Below, piece after piece: positions 43,483 through 52,483 of a DNA stretch of 64,000 bases; the first letter of the stretch is position 1, and the number at the start of each line of letters is the position of its first letter. Source of the stretch: Chloroflexi bacterium CSP1-4 (lineage in GTDB: Bacteria; Chloroflexota; Limnocylindria; Limnocylindrales; CSP1-4); the NCBI GenBank assembly GCA_001443375.1, contig LDXM01000001.1, positions 24,533 to 88,532 of the forward strand. The letters are read 5' to 3'. The translations under genes were made by a program, and so were the position numbers. The notes under the pieces were generated by a model. It searched no databases and had not been told where the DNA came from. It saw only the letters and a program-made list of their open reading frames with translations.

Positions 43483-44193
43483 CTAGGCGCCCCTTCGGCG
43501 GGCCAGGGCGATCGCGCCACCGACGACCAGGACCAGGAGCCCGAGCGCTGGGAGCGCGACAGACGGGCCTGGTTCCCCAGGGCCTCCCGCCGGCGGATCC
43601 GTCGCTGCCGGTGAAGACGACGGGCTGGAGGCCGGCGCCGAGGTGGAAGCGGTGGCGCTCGACGTGGGAGCCGCCGTCGGGGATGGGGAGAGGGTCGCCG
43701 ACGCCGTCGGCGCAGGCGTGGACGTGGGGCTCGGGGTCGGGCTGGCGGTCGGCTTCGAGGTCGGCTTCGAGGTCGGCTTCGGCGTGGGCTTCGGCGTGGA
43801 CTGCGCCGTCGGCTGCGGGGTCCCCGGCGCCTTGACCACGATCTTGCCGACCATCTGCTCAGAGTGGACCTCGCAGAAGTACGGGTATGTCCCCGGCGTC
43901 GTGAACGTCCACTCGAAGGTCGGTCGCGGCTCGTCGAGCCCGATGATCCCGGAGTCGAACTTCCCGTCCGGCAGGGGGGGTGTCCCCGACGTCACGCTGT
44001 GGGGCTCGCCGGCGAACGTCCAGCGCACCGTGTCACCCACGCCGACCGTGAGCGAAGCGGGCCCAAAGCGGTAGTTCAGGGCGGCGACCGTGTGCGTCGC
44101 CGCCGCGACCGGCAGCGAACCGGCCAGGCCGATGCCGAGCGCGATGGCCGCGCTGCGGGCGAGGATACGGCGCCAGGCAGGGGCGATCGGCAC
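43483..44193 (-). CDS. Plastocyanin-like cupredoxin with Pro/Thr-rich stalk and C-terminal membrane anchor
   Basis: Signal peptide, GEPHSVTSG, YPYFCEVHSEQMVGKIVV type-1 Cu site, PTPKPTSKPTSKPTASP stalk, TM + RRR tail. Confidence 0.88.
   Translation of the reverse strand: MPIAPAWRRILARSAAIALGIGLAGSLPVAAATHTVAALNYRFGPASLTVGVGDTVRWTFAGEPHSVTSGTPPLPDGKFDSGIIGLDEPRPTFEWTFTTPGTYPYFCEVHSEQMVGKIVVKAPGTPQPTAQSTPKPTPKPTSKPTSKPTASPTPSPTSTPAPTASATLSPSPTAAPTSSATASTSAPASSPSSSPAATDPPAGGPGEPGPSVALPALGLLVLVVGGAIALARRRGA
43748..43783 (-). repeat. 12-nt tandem repeat in stalk-coding region of the cupredoxin gene
   Basis: gtcggcttcgag repeated (43748-43759, 43760-43771, partial 43772-43783). Confidence 0.6.
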
Positions 44194-44376
44194 GGGGCGG
44201 CCTCCGGGTCGAGTGATCGTCGGCCATCGATACGCGCCCCGGCCGGCTCCGGTTCTGACGGGCGCCTCCCGCTTCTGGGAAACCGGGCCGGCCCGGCGTT
44301 CGTATCCACGGGCATCGCCGGTCACGGGCCACACCGCAGGCCGGCCGGCGTCGAGGACTGCGAGGAGGAGGAGACG

Positions 44377-45378
44377 ATGCGCTTCCGGATGTCCCTGTGC
44401 AGCGCCGCCATGGCGCTGCTGATCCTGCCCGGCGTCGCGTCGGCCGCCGGCCCCGACGCCCGGGATGCGACGCTCGACGGCGCCTCCGAGGTCCCCGCCG
44501 TGGCCACGGCGGCGACCGGCGACGGATGGGTCGTCATCAGCTCCGACAACACGACCGTCACCTATTTCGTCGAGTACAGCGGCCTGTCGGGCGCGCTCGC
44601 CGCGGCCCACATCCACACCGGTGCCCCGGGCGTGGCCGGCGGCGTGATCCTGCCCCTGGCGGCCGGGCCGAGCCCGATGTTCGGGACGCTGACGTCGGCG
44701 GACTTCAAGCCATCCGGCAGCGTGACCACCTTCGCCGAGGCGCTCGCCGCGATCCGCGGCGGCACGACCTACTTCAACCTGCACACCGCGGCGAACCCGG
44801 GCGGGGAGATCCGCGGCAACCTGACCGGGACCGCGGAGGCCTTGGAGGCGACCATCGACGGGGCCCAGGAGGTCCCGGCCGTGGCCACGGCGGCGACCGG
44901 CAACGGGCTCGCCGTCATCAGCTCCGACGGGACGTCGGTCGGCTACGCGGTCACCTACGGGGGCCTGTCGGGCGCGCTCGCCGCGGCCCACATCCACACC
45001 GGTGCCCCGGGCGTGGCCGGCGGCGTGATCCTGCCCCTGGCGGCCGGGCCGAGCCCGATGTTCGGGACGCTGACGTCGGCGGACTTCAAGCCATCCGGCA
45101 GCGTGACCACCTTCGCCGAGGCGCTCGCCGCGATCCGCGGCGGCACGACCTACTTCAACCTGCACACCGCGGCGAACCCGGGCGGGGAGATCCGCGGCCA
45201 GATTGGCGCGGCCGCCGCCCCGACGCCCACCGGGACGCAGCCCGCCACGTCCACGGAATCACCGATCGATCCAAACGGCGCAGGATCCGCGCTCCCGGCC
45301 CTCACATCTCTCTTCATCGTGGCGGCGGTCGGCGTCCTCGCCGGCGGCCGGCGACTCTCGTCGCGCCGGACCCGCTAG
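44377..45378 (+). CDS. Anchored protein with two tandem CHRD domains
   Basis: Signal peptide, two copies of GLSGALAAAHIHTGAPGVAGGVILPLA...NLHTAANPGGEIRG, C-terminal TM + RR tail. Confidence 0.88.
   Translation: MRFRMSLCSAAMALLILPGVASAAGPDARDATLDGASEVPAVATAATGDGWVVISSDNTTVTYFVEYSGLSGALAAAHIHTGAPGVAGGVILPLAAGPSPMFGTLTSADFKPSGSVTTFAEALAAIRGGTTYFNLHTAANPGGEIRGNLTGTAEALEATIDGAQEVPAVATAATGNGLAVISSDGTSVGYAVTYGGLSGALAAAHIHTGAPGVAGGVILPLAAGPSPMFGTLTSADFKPSGSVTTFAEALAAIRGGTTYFNLHTAANPGGEIRGQIGAAAAPTPTGTQPATSTESPIDPNGAGSALPALTSLFIVAAVGVLAGGRRLSSRRTR
44581..44817 (+). repeat. Copy 1 of 237-bp direct repeat (CHRD domain 1)
   Basis: Apparently identical by eye to 44962-45198 (offset 381 nt). Confidence 0.9.
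44962..45198 (+). repeat. Copy 2 of 237-bp direct repeat (CHRD domain 2)
   Basis: Apparently identical by eye to 44581-44817. Confidence 0.9.
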
Positions 45379-45408
45379 AACGCACCGTCGCCGCGCGCCG
45401 GGTAGCGA

Positions 45409-45434
45409 AGGGGCGGGCCCTCGGGCCCGCCCCT
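45409..45434 (+). terminator. Intrinsic terminator after CHRD gene
   Basis: aggggcgggccc-tc-gggcccgcccct hairpin, then cttctc. Confidence 0.7.
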
Positions 45435-45488
45435 CTTCTCGTGTCGCCACTACACCTCGGCTGCCCCAAGTGTCACCATGGACGCTTC

Positions 45489-46196
45489 ATGCGGATACCG
45501 CGCATCGTGGCCATGGGCGGGGGCGGCTTCTCGACGGAGCCGGAGAAGCCGCTGCTCGACGACTTCATCCTCACCCTGGCCCGACGCAGACGCGGGCGGC
45601 CGCGGGTGTGCCTGCTGCCCACCGCGAGCGGCGACGCGTCCGACCTCATCGTCCGCTTCCACGGCGCCTTCGACGGTCGGGCGGAAGCGAGCCACCTGGG
45701 CCTTTTCGACCGGACGGTCACCGACCTGCGCGCGTTCGTCCTGGCGCAGGACGTCGTCTACGTCGGCGGCGGCAACACCGCCAACATGCTGGCCGTGTGG
45801 CGTGTGCACGGGCTGGACTCGATCCTCGTCGAGGCCTGGCGGGCCGGCGTCGTGCTGGCCGGCCTGAGCGCCGGCGCGATCTGCTGGTTCGAGGCCGGCG
45901 TGACCGATTCGTTCGGGTCATCGCTGGGCCCGCTGCGGGACGGGCTGGGACTGCTGCAGGGCAGCATGTGCCCGCACTACGACGGGGAGCCGCTGCGCCG
46001 CCCGACCTACCGGCGTCTGGTCGGCGAGGGTTTCCCGGGCGGCTACGCGGCGGACGATGGAGCGGCGTTCGTGTTCGCCGGGACGCGGCTCGAGGAGGTC
46101 GTGACGTCGCGGCCGGAGGCGCGCGGCTGGCGGGTCATCCTCGGGTCGGGCGGCGTGATCGAGGAGCCGCTGCCGGCGCGCTACCTGGGGGCGTAG
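45489..46196 (+). CDS. Peptidase E-like (S51 family) hydrolase
   Basis: IVAMGGGGFSTE..., VCLLPTASGD, VYVGGGNTANML, VVLAGLSAGAICWFEAG (Ser nucleophile). Confidence 0.92.
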   Translation: MRIPRIVAMGGGGFSTEPEKPLLDDFILTLARRRRGRPRVCLLPTASGDASDLIVRFHGAFDGRAEASHLGLFDRTVTDLRAFVLAQDVVYVGGGNTANMLAVWRVHGLDSILVEAWRAGVVLAGLSAGAICWFEAGVTDSFGSSLGPLRDGLGLLQGSMCPHYDGEPLRRPTYRRLVGEGFPGGYAADDGAAFVFAGTRLEEVVTSRPEARGWRVILGSGGVIEEPLPARYLGA

Positions 46197-46803
46197 GGGA
46201 CCAGCAGCCGGCGCCGGCATCCCAGGCTGCCACCGCCCGGACCGCGTCCGGACCATCGAGCACGGCGCGCACGCGGCGGCGCGTCGCCACGGTCGTGCCC
46301 CAGCCCGGCGGCACGAGGCCGGGCGCCAGGTCGGCCAGCGGCGCCAGGACGAAGAGCCGCTCGACTGCCGAGGCGTGCGGCACGTCGAGCCACCCGACCG
46401 CCTCCCGGGCAGGATCGTCACTGCGCGCGTCGAGCGGCCGCCTCACGTGGATCCGGTGGCGCCCGAAGAGGAGGAGGTCGAGGTCGAGCTCGCGCGGTCC
46501 CCAGCGCCGGCGACGGCGTCGACCGAAGGCGACCTCGATCCCCTTCAGCGCGAGGAGGAGCGCCAGGGCGCCGGTCTCGGGGTCGGGTCCGGCGGGGACG
46601 TCCAGGGCCGCGACGGCGTTGTGGAAGTCGGGCTGATCCTCGACGCCCACCGGGCGCGTGGCGTAGAGGCGCGATACACCCCGCAGGCGGGCGCCCGGCA
46701 GCCCGGCGAGCACGCGCGCGGCCGCGGCCAGCGTGCCCGGCGCATCGCCCACGTTCGCGCCGAGCCCGACGTACGCCCGCACCCGTCCCGCCACCCGCGC
46801 CAC
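46135..46803 (-). CDS. folK: 2-amino-4-hydroxy-6-hydroxymethyldihydropteridine diphosphokinase
   Basis: AYVGLGANVGDAPGTLAAAARVLAGLPGARL...SRLYATRPVGVEDQPDFHNAVAAL, RWGPRELDLDLLLFG, PHASAVERLFVLAPLADL. Confidence 0.93.
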   Translation of the reverse strand: MARVAGRVRAYVGLGANVGDAPGTLAAAARVLAGLPGARLRGVSRLYATRPVGVEDQPDFHNAVAALDVPAGPDPETGALALLLALKGIEVAFGRRRRRRWGPRELDLDLLLFGRHRIHVRRPLDARSDDPAREAVGWLDVPHASAVERLFVLAPLADLAPGLVPPGWGTTVATRRRVRAVLDGPDAVRAVAAWDAGAGCWSPTPPGSAPAAAPRSRRPTRG

Positions 46804-46824
46804 CTCCCGTAGACTCGCCCGACG

Positions 46825-47895
46825 ATGGGCGAGGCGACGGTCATCATCCTGCACCCGGGCGCGGACGGCGAGGGGCCGCTCACGAGGCTGCTGGCCGAGG
46901 CCCGCGATCGCCTCGTGGCACACCAGGCGCGGCTCTTCGAGCACGCAGGAGTCCATGTCGTGCGGATCGAGCGCGGTGCGCGCGAGGCCAGCTTCGGAGA
47001 GCGGCTGGTGGCGCTGGCCGGGGGTGTGCCGGGTGGGCTCATCATCCTGGGTGGCGGCGCCGTGCCGCGCCTGTCGCCGGCCGACGTGCGACGGCTCGTT
47101 GCGGTGGCAGGCGGTGGCGGCCGTCGCGCGCTCACCAACAATCGCTATTCGTCCGACGTGTGCGCCGTCTCCGACGCGGGCGCCCTGCGCGACCTGTCGC
47201 CGCTCCGCGGCGACAACGCCCTGCCCCGCTGGCTCGCCGAGCGCGCGGGATTCGCTGTCGAGGAGCTGACCGGACGCGAGCGGCTGGCGCTGGACCTCGA
47301 TGCGCCGCTCGACCTGGCGCTCGTCGCGCTGCTGCGGCGCCCGCCGGCGGGCCTGGGCCGGCTCGCGCGCGAGCGGGGCCTGGCCGTGCCGCGCCTCGAG
47401 GAGTTGCGGGCGCTGGCCGCCGATCCGCGGCGGGAGCTGCTCGTCTTCGGCCGAGCCTCGTCACGGACGCTGGCCTGGTTGGAGCGCCACGTCGCGTGCC
47501 GAGTCCGCTTCCTGGCCGAGGAGCGCGGCCTCCGCACGGCGGCTCCCGGGCAACGCCCGCCGCGCGCCACGTTGGGGCGGCTACTGGCAGATCGGGGTCC
47601 CGCGGCCCTGGCCGACGTCGTGGCCGAGCTGGCCGACGGCGCCGTCCTCGACTCGCGCGTGCTCCTCGCCGATCGCCTCGGCGCCGACGAGCACCGCTGG
47701 CCCGCCGCCGAGGACCGCTTCGCCTCGGACCTCCTGCGGGCGGGGGACGTGAGCGATCCGTGGTTGCGCGAGCTCACGGCCTCGGCGGCAGCGGCGGCCG
47801 TGCCGGTCCTGCTCGGCGGTCACTCGCTCGTGGGACCAGGGCTGCCCTTGCTGCTCCGCCAGGATCGGGGCACGGTCCATTCCCGTGGGGCATAG
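46825..47895 (+). CDS. Uncharacterised protein
   Basis: Long ORF; GGLIILGGGAVPRLSPADVRRLVAVAGGGGRRALTNNRYSSDVCAVSD; no family confidently recognised. Confidence 0.65.
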   Translation: MGEATVIILHPGADGEGPLTRLLAEARDRLVAHQARLFEHAGVHVVRIERGAREASFGERLVALAGGVPGGLIILGGGAVPRLSPADVRRLVAVAGGGGRRALTNNRYSSDVCAVSDAGALRDLSPLRGDNALPRWLAERAGFAVEELTGRERLALDLDAPLDLALVALLRRPPAGLGRLARERGLAVPRLEELRALAADPRRELLVFGRASSRTLAWLERHVACRVRFLAEERGLRTAAPGQRPPRATLGRLLADRGPAALADVVAELADGAVLDSRVLLADRLGADEHRWPAAEDRFASDLLRAGDVSDPWLRELTASAAAAAVPVLLGGHSLVGPGLPLLLRQDRGTVHSRGA

Positions 47896-48154
47896 CCACG
47901 CACCCAGCGGCGTGTCCGAGACGGTTCGGACGGCGCGAGGCGTCATGACAGACCAGAGATCACGCTCGACGATGCCGCACCAGAGCTCGATCGCGCCGTC
48001 CGACGCGCGTTTCGGGTCCGGCCTGCAGGCCGTCCGGCCCCCTGCCTCAAGGACCATGCCTATCGGGAATGGCATCAGGCCTTTAGACGGCCGGGGCCGC
48101 TGACGCTGAGGCGATCCACGTCGTCGGGTTTGCGACCGCCGCGGACGCGCACGC

Positions 48155-48160
48155 TAGAAT
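48155..48160 (+). promoter_or_regulatory. Candidate -10 box of the nuo operon
   Basis: TAGAAT upstream of nuoA; only a poor -35. Confidence 0.4.
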
Positions 48161-48256
48161 GGCCGCGCGTGCCGGGAGACGCTCGCATGCCCTGCCTCGA
48201 TGCGTCCCGCCCGCCCGCGCCGACCCCGCCCACGCAGCTCGACGCATGAGGACCGC

Positions 48257-48613
48257 GTGACTGGACTCTGGTACGTGCTCGGCTTCGCCTTCGCCGGGTT
48301 CACGTTCGTCTTCATCACGATCGGCGCTGCCTGGCTCCTCAGCCACCGTACCCGCGGCGACCGCCACAAGGGCTTGCCCTACGAGTCGGGCATCGACACC
48401 TTCGGCGATACGTGGGGCCGTTTCGGGCTCTCCTTCTACATCTACGCCCTGCTCTTCGTCGCCTTCGACATCGAGGTCGTCTTCATCTACCTCTGGGCGC
48501 TGGTCTTCCAGGACCTGCTGGTGGGGGGCTTCGTGAGCATGCTCATCTTCGTGGGCGTCCTGCTGGTCGGCCTGGGCTACGCCTGGCGCAAGGGGGTCCT
48601 GACGTGGAAGTGA
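48257..48613 (+). CDS. nuoA: NADH-quinone oxidoreductase subunit A
   Basis: KGLPYESGIDTFGDTWGRFGLSFYIYALLFVAFDIEVVFIYLWAL. Confidence 0.96.
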   Translation: MTGLWYVLGFAFAGFTFVFITIGAAWLLSHRTRGDRHKGLPYESGIDTFGDTWGRFGLSFYIYALLFVAFDIEVVFIYLWALVFQDLLVGGFVSMLIFVGVLLVGLGYAWRKGVLTWK

Positions 48614-49299
48614 CCCTCGAGGGCAGCGGCACGACGGCGCTGGTCCCGGCCCCCGAGAACGAGGTCGTCGAGCCCATCGTCCTGCCCAACACGGTCTGGA
48701 CGCCGGCCGACCCGAGCGCCTACGGCGGTGGCCGCCCGCCCGCGGACACCCACCTGCGCGAGTGGGAGGCGACCGGCGCCCATGGCGACGACGCGCGCTG
48801 GGGCGCCCTGGACGTCATCCCGACCAAGGCCGACTACGTCCTCGACCTCATCCGCGTCAACAGCCTCTGGCCGCTCCTCTCGGGGCTGGCCTGCTGCGCC
48901 ATGGAGATGATGTCCGCGGCCACGTCGCGCAACGACATGGACCGCTTCAACATGTTCCCCTTCCGCGCCAGCCCGCGCCAGGCGGACGTGCTCATCGTGG
49001 CAGGCACGCTGACGACGAAGATGGCCGGTCCGCTGGTCCGCCTCTGGGAGCAGATGCCGGAGCCGAAATGGTGCGTGGCCATGGGCGACTGCACCTGCTC
49101 CGGTGGCCGCTACAAGCGCTCCTACGCGACGATCCAGGGCATCGATCGCCTGATGCCGGTGGATGTCTACGTGCCCGGTTGCCCGCCGCGGCCGGAGGGG
49201 CTGATCTACGGCATGCTGAAGCTGCAGCAGCTGATCATGGACCGCCGGGGCCAGTGGCGCGATCGCCGCATCGGCCCCAGCGTGCCGGACGGCGTCTGA
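48604..49299 (+). CDS. nuoB: NADH-quinone oxidoreductase subunit B
   Basis: [60 protein letters not shown]. Confidence 0.96.
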   Translation: MEVTLEGSGTTALVPAPENEVVEPIVLPNTVWTPADPSAYGGGRPPADTHLREWEATGAHGDDARWGALDVIPTKADYVLDLIRVNSLWPLLSGLACCAMEMMSAATSRNDMDRFNMFPFRASPRQADVLIVAGTLTTKMAGPLVRLWEQMPEPKWCVAMGDCTCSGGRYKRSYATIQGIDRLMPVDVYVPGCPPRPEGLIYGMLKLQQLIMDRRGQWRDRRIGPSVPDGV

Positions 49300-49319
49300 G
49301 CGACGGGAGGAGTCGCGCC

Positions 49320-49868
49320 ATCGACAGCGCACTGAAGCGCCGCCTCGAGGCCACGCTCGGCGAGCGGCTGTACGGTCCCGTGGCGCAGCGCCATGACACG
49401 ACCGAGATCCGCGTCGCGCCCGGCGACGTTGCGGCCGTCATGCGCACCCTGCACGACGACCCCGACCTCCGCTTCCGGCTCCTGGCGGACATCTGCGGCG
49501 TCGACACCGGCACGACGATGCAGGTCGTCTACCACCTGTGGTCGGACACGACGCCGGACTGGCTGCGTGTCATCGCCGCGGACCTCGACCGCGACGATCC
49601 GCGCGTGCCCTCGATCACCTTCCTGTGGAAGGGCGCCGAGTGGGGCGAGCGCGAGGCCTATGACATGTTCGGCATCGTCTTCGAGGGCAACCGCGACCTT
49701 CGTCGCATCTACATGCCGCCCGACTACACCAGCTTCCCGCTGCGCAAGGACTTCCTGCTGCCCGACGACGCGTCACGCTCGCCGGGTATGGGCGTGCGCC
49801 ACATGGAGCAGGCGCGCAGGCCGGCCGACGCCCCGGCCGCCGCGCCACGCAGCGCGAAGGCCGGCTGA
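49320..49868 (+). CDS. nuoC: NADH-quinone oxidoreductase subunit C (no canonical start; ATC 49320 or CTG 49296)
   Basis: PSITFLWKGAEWGEREAYDMFGIVFEGNRDLRRIYMPPDYTSFPLRKDF; GGGAGG about 9 nt before ATC. Confidence 0.9.
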   Translation: MDSALKRRLEATLGERLYGPVAQRHDTTEIRVAPGDVAAVMRTLHDDPDLRFRLLADICGVDTGTTMQVVYHLWSDTTPDWLRVIAADLDRDDPRVPSITFLWKGAEWGEREAYDMFGIVFEGNRDLRRIYMPPDYTSFPLRKDFLLPDDASRSPGMGVRHMEQARRPADAPAAAPRSAKAG

Positions 49869-49870
49869 AC

Positions 49871-51097
49871 GTGTCGACCACGCCGCAGGCGCGCGTCCGT
49901 TCGCTCGACGACCCGGAGCTCTACGTCGAGACGCCGGCCACGATCTTCGACGCCATCCCGCCCTACCCGCCGCGCACCGAGCGCGAGGCCGAGTTCTACT
50001 CGGTCCGCGAGGGCGAGATGCTCATCAACCTGGGCCCGCAGCACCCCTCGACCCACGGCGTCCTGCGCGTCGTGTTGAAGATCGACGGCGAGCGCGTGGT
50101 GGACCTCGACCCGGTGCTGGGCTACCTCCACCGGGGCGTGGAGAAGATCTGCGAGAACAGCGACTGGCACATGGTCGTGAGCCACTGCGACCCGCTCGAG
50201 TACATCGCCTCGATGTTCAGCGAGCTGGTGCCGGTGATGGCCGCCGAGAAGCTGCTCGACGTCGAGGTGCCGCGCCGGGCGGAGTACATCCGCGTCCTCG
50301 CCTGCGAGCTGAACCGGATCTCCAGCCACGCCCTCTTCATGGGCTGGCTGGCGCTCGACCTGGGCGGCCTCACGCCGATCCTCTACGGCTTCATCGAGCG
50401 CGACGAGATCGTCGAGATGCTGGCCGCGCTGACGGGCCAGAAGCTGCTCTTCAACTACATGCGCATCGGCGGCGTGAACGGCGACCTGAACCACGAGTTC
50501 ATGAGCCGCCTGGGCGACTGGATGGGCCACGCGGCGCAGCGCATCGAGGACAGCCAGACGCTGATCAACGAGAACGAGATCTTCGTCAAGCGGACGCGCG
50601 GCCTGGGCGTCATCGACCGCGAGACGGCCCTGCGCATGTGCCTCTCCGGCCCCCCGCTGCGCGCCACCGGCATCCCCTACGACGTCCGCCGGGCGCACCC
50701 CTACGGCGTCTACCCCGAGCTGGAGTTCGAGATCCCGACGCGCGAGGAGGGTGACTCCTATGCGCGCTACCAGCTTCACCTCGACGAGATCAAGCAGAGC
50801 ATCCACATCATCGACCAGGTGCTCCACAAGCTGCCCGACGGCCCGGTCATGGCCAAGCTGCCGCGCCTGCTGCGGCCGCGGCCGGGGCGCGCCTTCGCGG
50901 CCATCGAGAGCCCGCGGGGCCAGTACGCCGTCTACGCCATGAGCGACGGCACCGATCAGCCCTTCCGGCTGCGCATCCACGACCCGTCGTACTTCAACCT
51001 GCAATCCGTGGGCCTGCTGACGCCGGGCCACCTCATCGCCGACACGATGGCCATCATGGCCAGCCTGGACCCGATCATGGGCGGCGTCGACAAGTGA
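49871..51097 (+). CDS. nuoD: NADH-quinone oxidoreductase subunit D
   Basis: LINLGPQHPSTHGVLRVVLKIDGERVVDLDPVLGYLHRGVEKI; GGVDK C-terminus. Confidence 0.97.
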   Translation: MSTTPQARVRSLDDPELYVETPATIFDAIPPYPPRTEREAEFYSVREGEMLINLGPQHPSTHGVLRVVLKIDGERVVDLDPVLGYLHRGVEKICENSDWHMVVSHCDPLEYIASMFSELVPVMAAEKLLDVEVPRRAEYIRVLACELNRISSHALFMGWLALDLGGLTPILYGFIERDEIVEMLAALTGQKLLFNYMRIGGVNGDLNHEFMSRLGDWMGHAAQRIEDSQTLINENEIFVKRTRGLGVIDRETALRMCLSGPPLRATGIPYDVRRAHPYGVYPELEFEIPTREEGDSYARYQLHLDEIKQSIHIIDQVLHKLPDGPVMAKLPRLLRPRPGRAFAAIESPRGQYAVYAMSDGTDQPFRLRIHDPSYFNLQSVGLLTPGHLIADTMAIMASLDPIMGGVDK

Positions 51098-52479
51098 TGA
51101 CGCTGACGCGCTCCTGGAGCCGCCTCACGCCGGCCGGCAAGATCGTCGTGCCGCTGCTGGCGATCGTCGTGGCGCTGACGGTGGCGCTGCTGCTGGGCAT
51201 GGTCACGGGCATCGTGCCGGCCATCACGGGCGCGGTCCTGGACACGCTCGAGGCGAACGTCGGGATCGTGCGCTTCGTGGTCGCCATCCTGGCAGTGCTG
51301 CTCTTCACCATCCCCACGGCCTTCATCGTCGGCTACCTCGAGTTGAAGGCCATCGCCTTCATGAACCTGCGCCTCGGTCCCAACCGCGTCGGCCCCTGGG
51401 GCACGCTGGCGGCGGCCTTCCACGGCTTCAAGATCCTGGCCAAGGAGGACTTCACCCCGACCGGCGCCGACGTGCCGGTCTTCACGCTGGCCCCGGCGGT
51501 CGTCTTCCTGGCGCCGGTGCTGGCCTTCCTCGTGCTGCCCTTCGCGCCGGGGCTCTTCGGCCAGGACATGAACATCGCCCTGCTCTACTTCTTCGCCATG
51601 GGCGGACTGGGCGTGGTGGGGCTGATGATGGCCGGCTGGTCGAGCTTCAACAAGTACAGCCTGCTGGGCGCCCTGCGGGCGGCGGCGCAGATCATCAGCT
51701 ACGAGATCCCGCTCACGCTCTCGGTCGTGGGGCTGATCCTCCTGGCCGGCACGCTGAGCCTCAACCAGATCGTGCTGAACCAGCAAGGCAGCTTCCTCGA
51801 CTGGTACGTGTGGCAGCAGCCGCTGGGCTTCGCCATCTTCTTCATCGCGGCCACCGCCGAGGGCAACCGCACTCCCTTCGACCTGACCGAGGCCGACAGC
51901 GAGATCGTGGCCGGCTTCGCCACCGAGTACAGCGGCATGCGCTTCGGCTTCTTCTACTTCGCCGAGTACGTCAACGTCTTCCTGCTCTCGGCACTGACGG
52001 TCGTGCTCTACTTCGGCGGCTGGCTGGCGCCCATCGACATCGGCGCCGTGCTGCACCAGGTCGGCCTGACCTTCGACCCCGCGCTCGACCCGGGCAGCCT
52101 CGGCCTGGGGCTGCTGCTGGGCATCCTCATCGTGCCGCCGCTGGCCATCGTCGCCCTGGCCCTGCCCTTCTGGGCCTTCAGGAGCGGCCTGCCCTTCTGG
52201 AAGGCGCTGGTCGTCGGCTTCCTGCTCTTCAACGTCATCGCCGCCGGCGCCACGCTGCTCTGGGCCGTGGCCAGCTTCGAGGTCGTGGAGGGGCTGCTCT
52301 GGTTCATGGCCAAGACGTACGTCTTCGTGGCCATCCTCGTGTGGATGCGCGCCACGCTGCCCCGGGTGCGCATCGACCAGCTCATGGGCTTCGCCTGGAA
52401 GTGGCTCCTGCCCGCGGCGCTGGTCAACCTCTTCGTGACCGCCCTGGCCCTCATCGTCATCGACGCAGTGAAGGGCTGA
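51094..52479 (+). CDS. nuoH: NADH-quinone oxidoreductase subunit H
   Basis: AFMNLRLGPNRVGPWGTLAAAFHGFKILAKED, AATAEGNRTPFDLTEADSEIVAGFATEYSGMRF. Confidence 0.97.
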   Translation: MMTLTRSWSRLTPAGKIVVPLLAIVVALTVALLLGMVTGIVPAITGAVLDTLEANVGIVRFVVAILAVLLFTIPTAFIVGYLELKAIAFMNLRLGPNRVGPWGTLAAAFHGFKILAKEDFTPTGADVPVFTLAPAVVFLAPVLAFLVLPFAPGLFGQDMNIALLYFFAMGGLGVVGLMMAGWSSFNKYSLLGALRAAAQIISYEIPLTLSVVGLILLAGTLSLNQIVLNQQGSFLDWYVWQQPLGFAIFFIAATAEGNRTPFDLTEADSEIVAGFATEYSGMRFGFFYFAEYVNVFLLSALTVVLYFGGWLAPIDIGAVLHQVGLTFDPALDPGSLGLGLLLGILIVPPLAIVALALPFWAFRSGLPFWKALVVGFLLFNVIAAGATLLWAVASFEVVEGLLWFMAKTYVFVAILVWMRATLPRVRIDQLMGFAWKWLLPAALVNLFVTALALIVIDAVKG

Positions 52480-52483
52480 GGCG

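Noticed and set aside
44955-45146. Twin minus-strand small ORFs (MPPRIAASASAKVVTLPDGLK...) at 44562 and 44955
   Set aside because: They are antisense to the duplicated CHRD domain, so their identity only reflects the 237-bp repeat.
43864-46196. Extended plus-strand ORFs upstream of the CHRD and peptidase E genes (N-terminal extensions in the ORF track)
   Set aside because: Extensions are compositional artefacts; true signal peptide and start codons are at 44377 and 45489.
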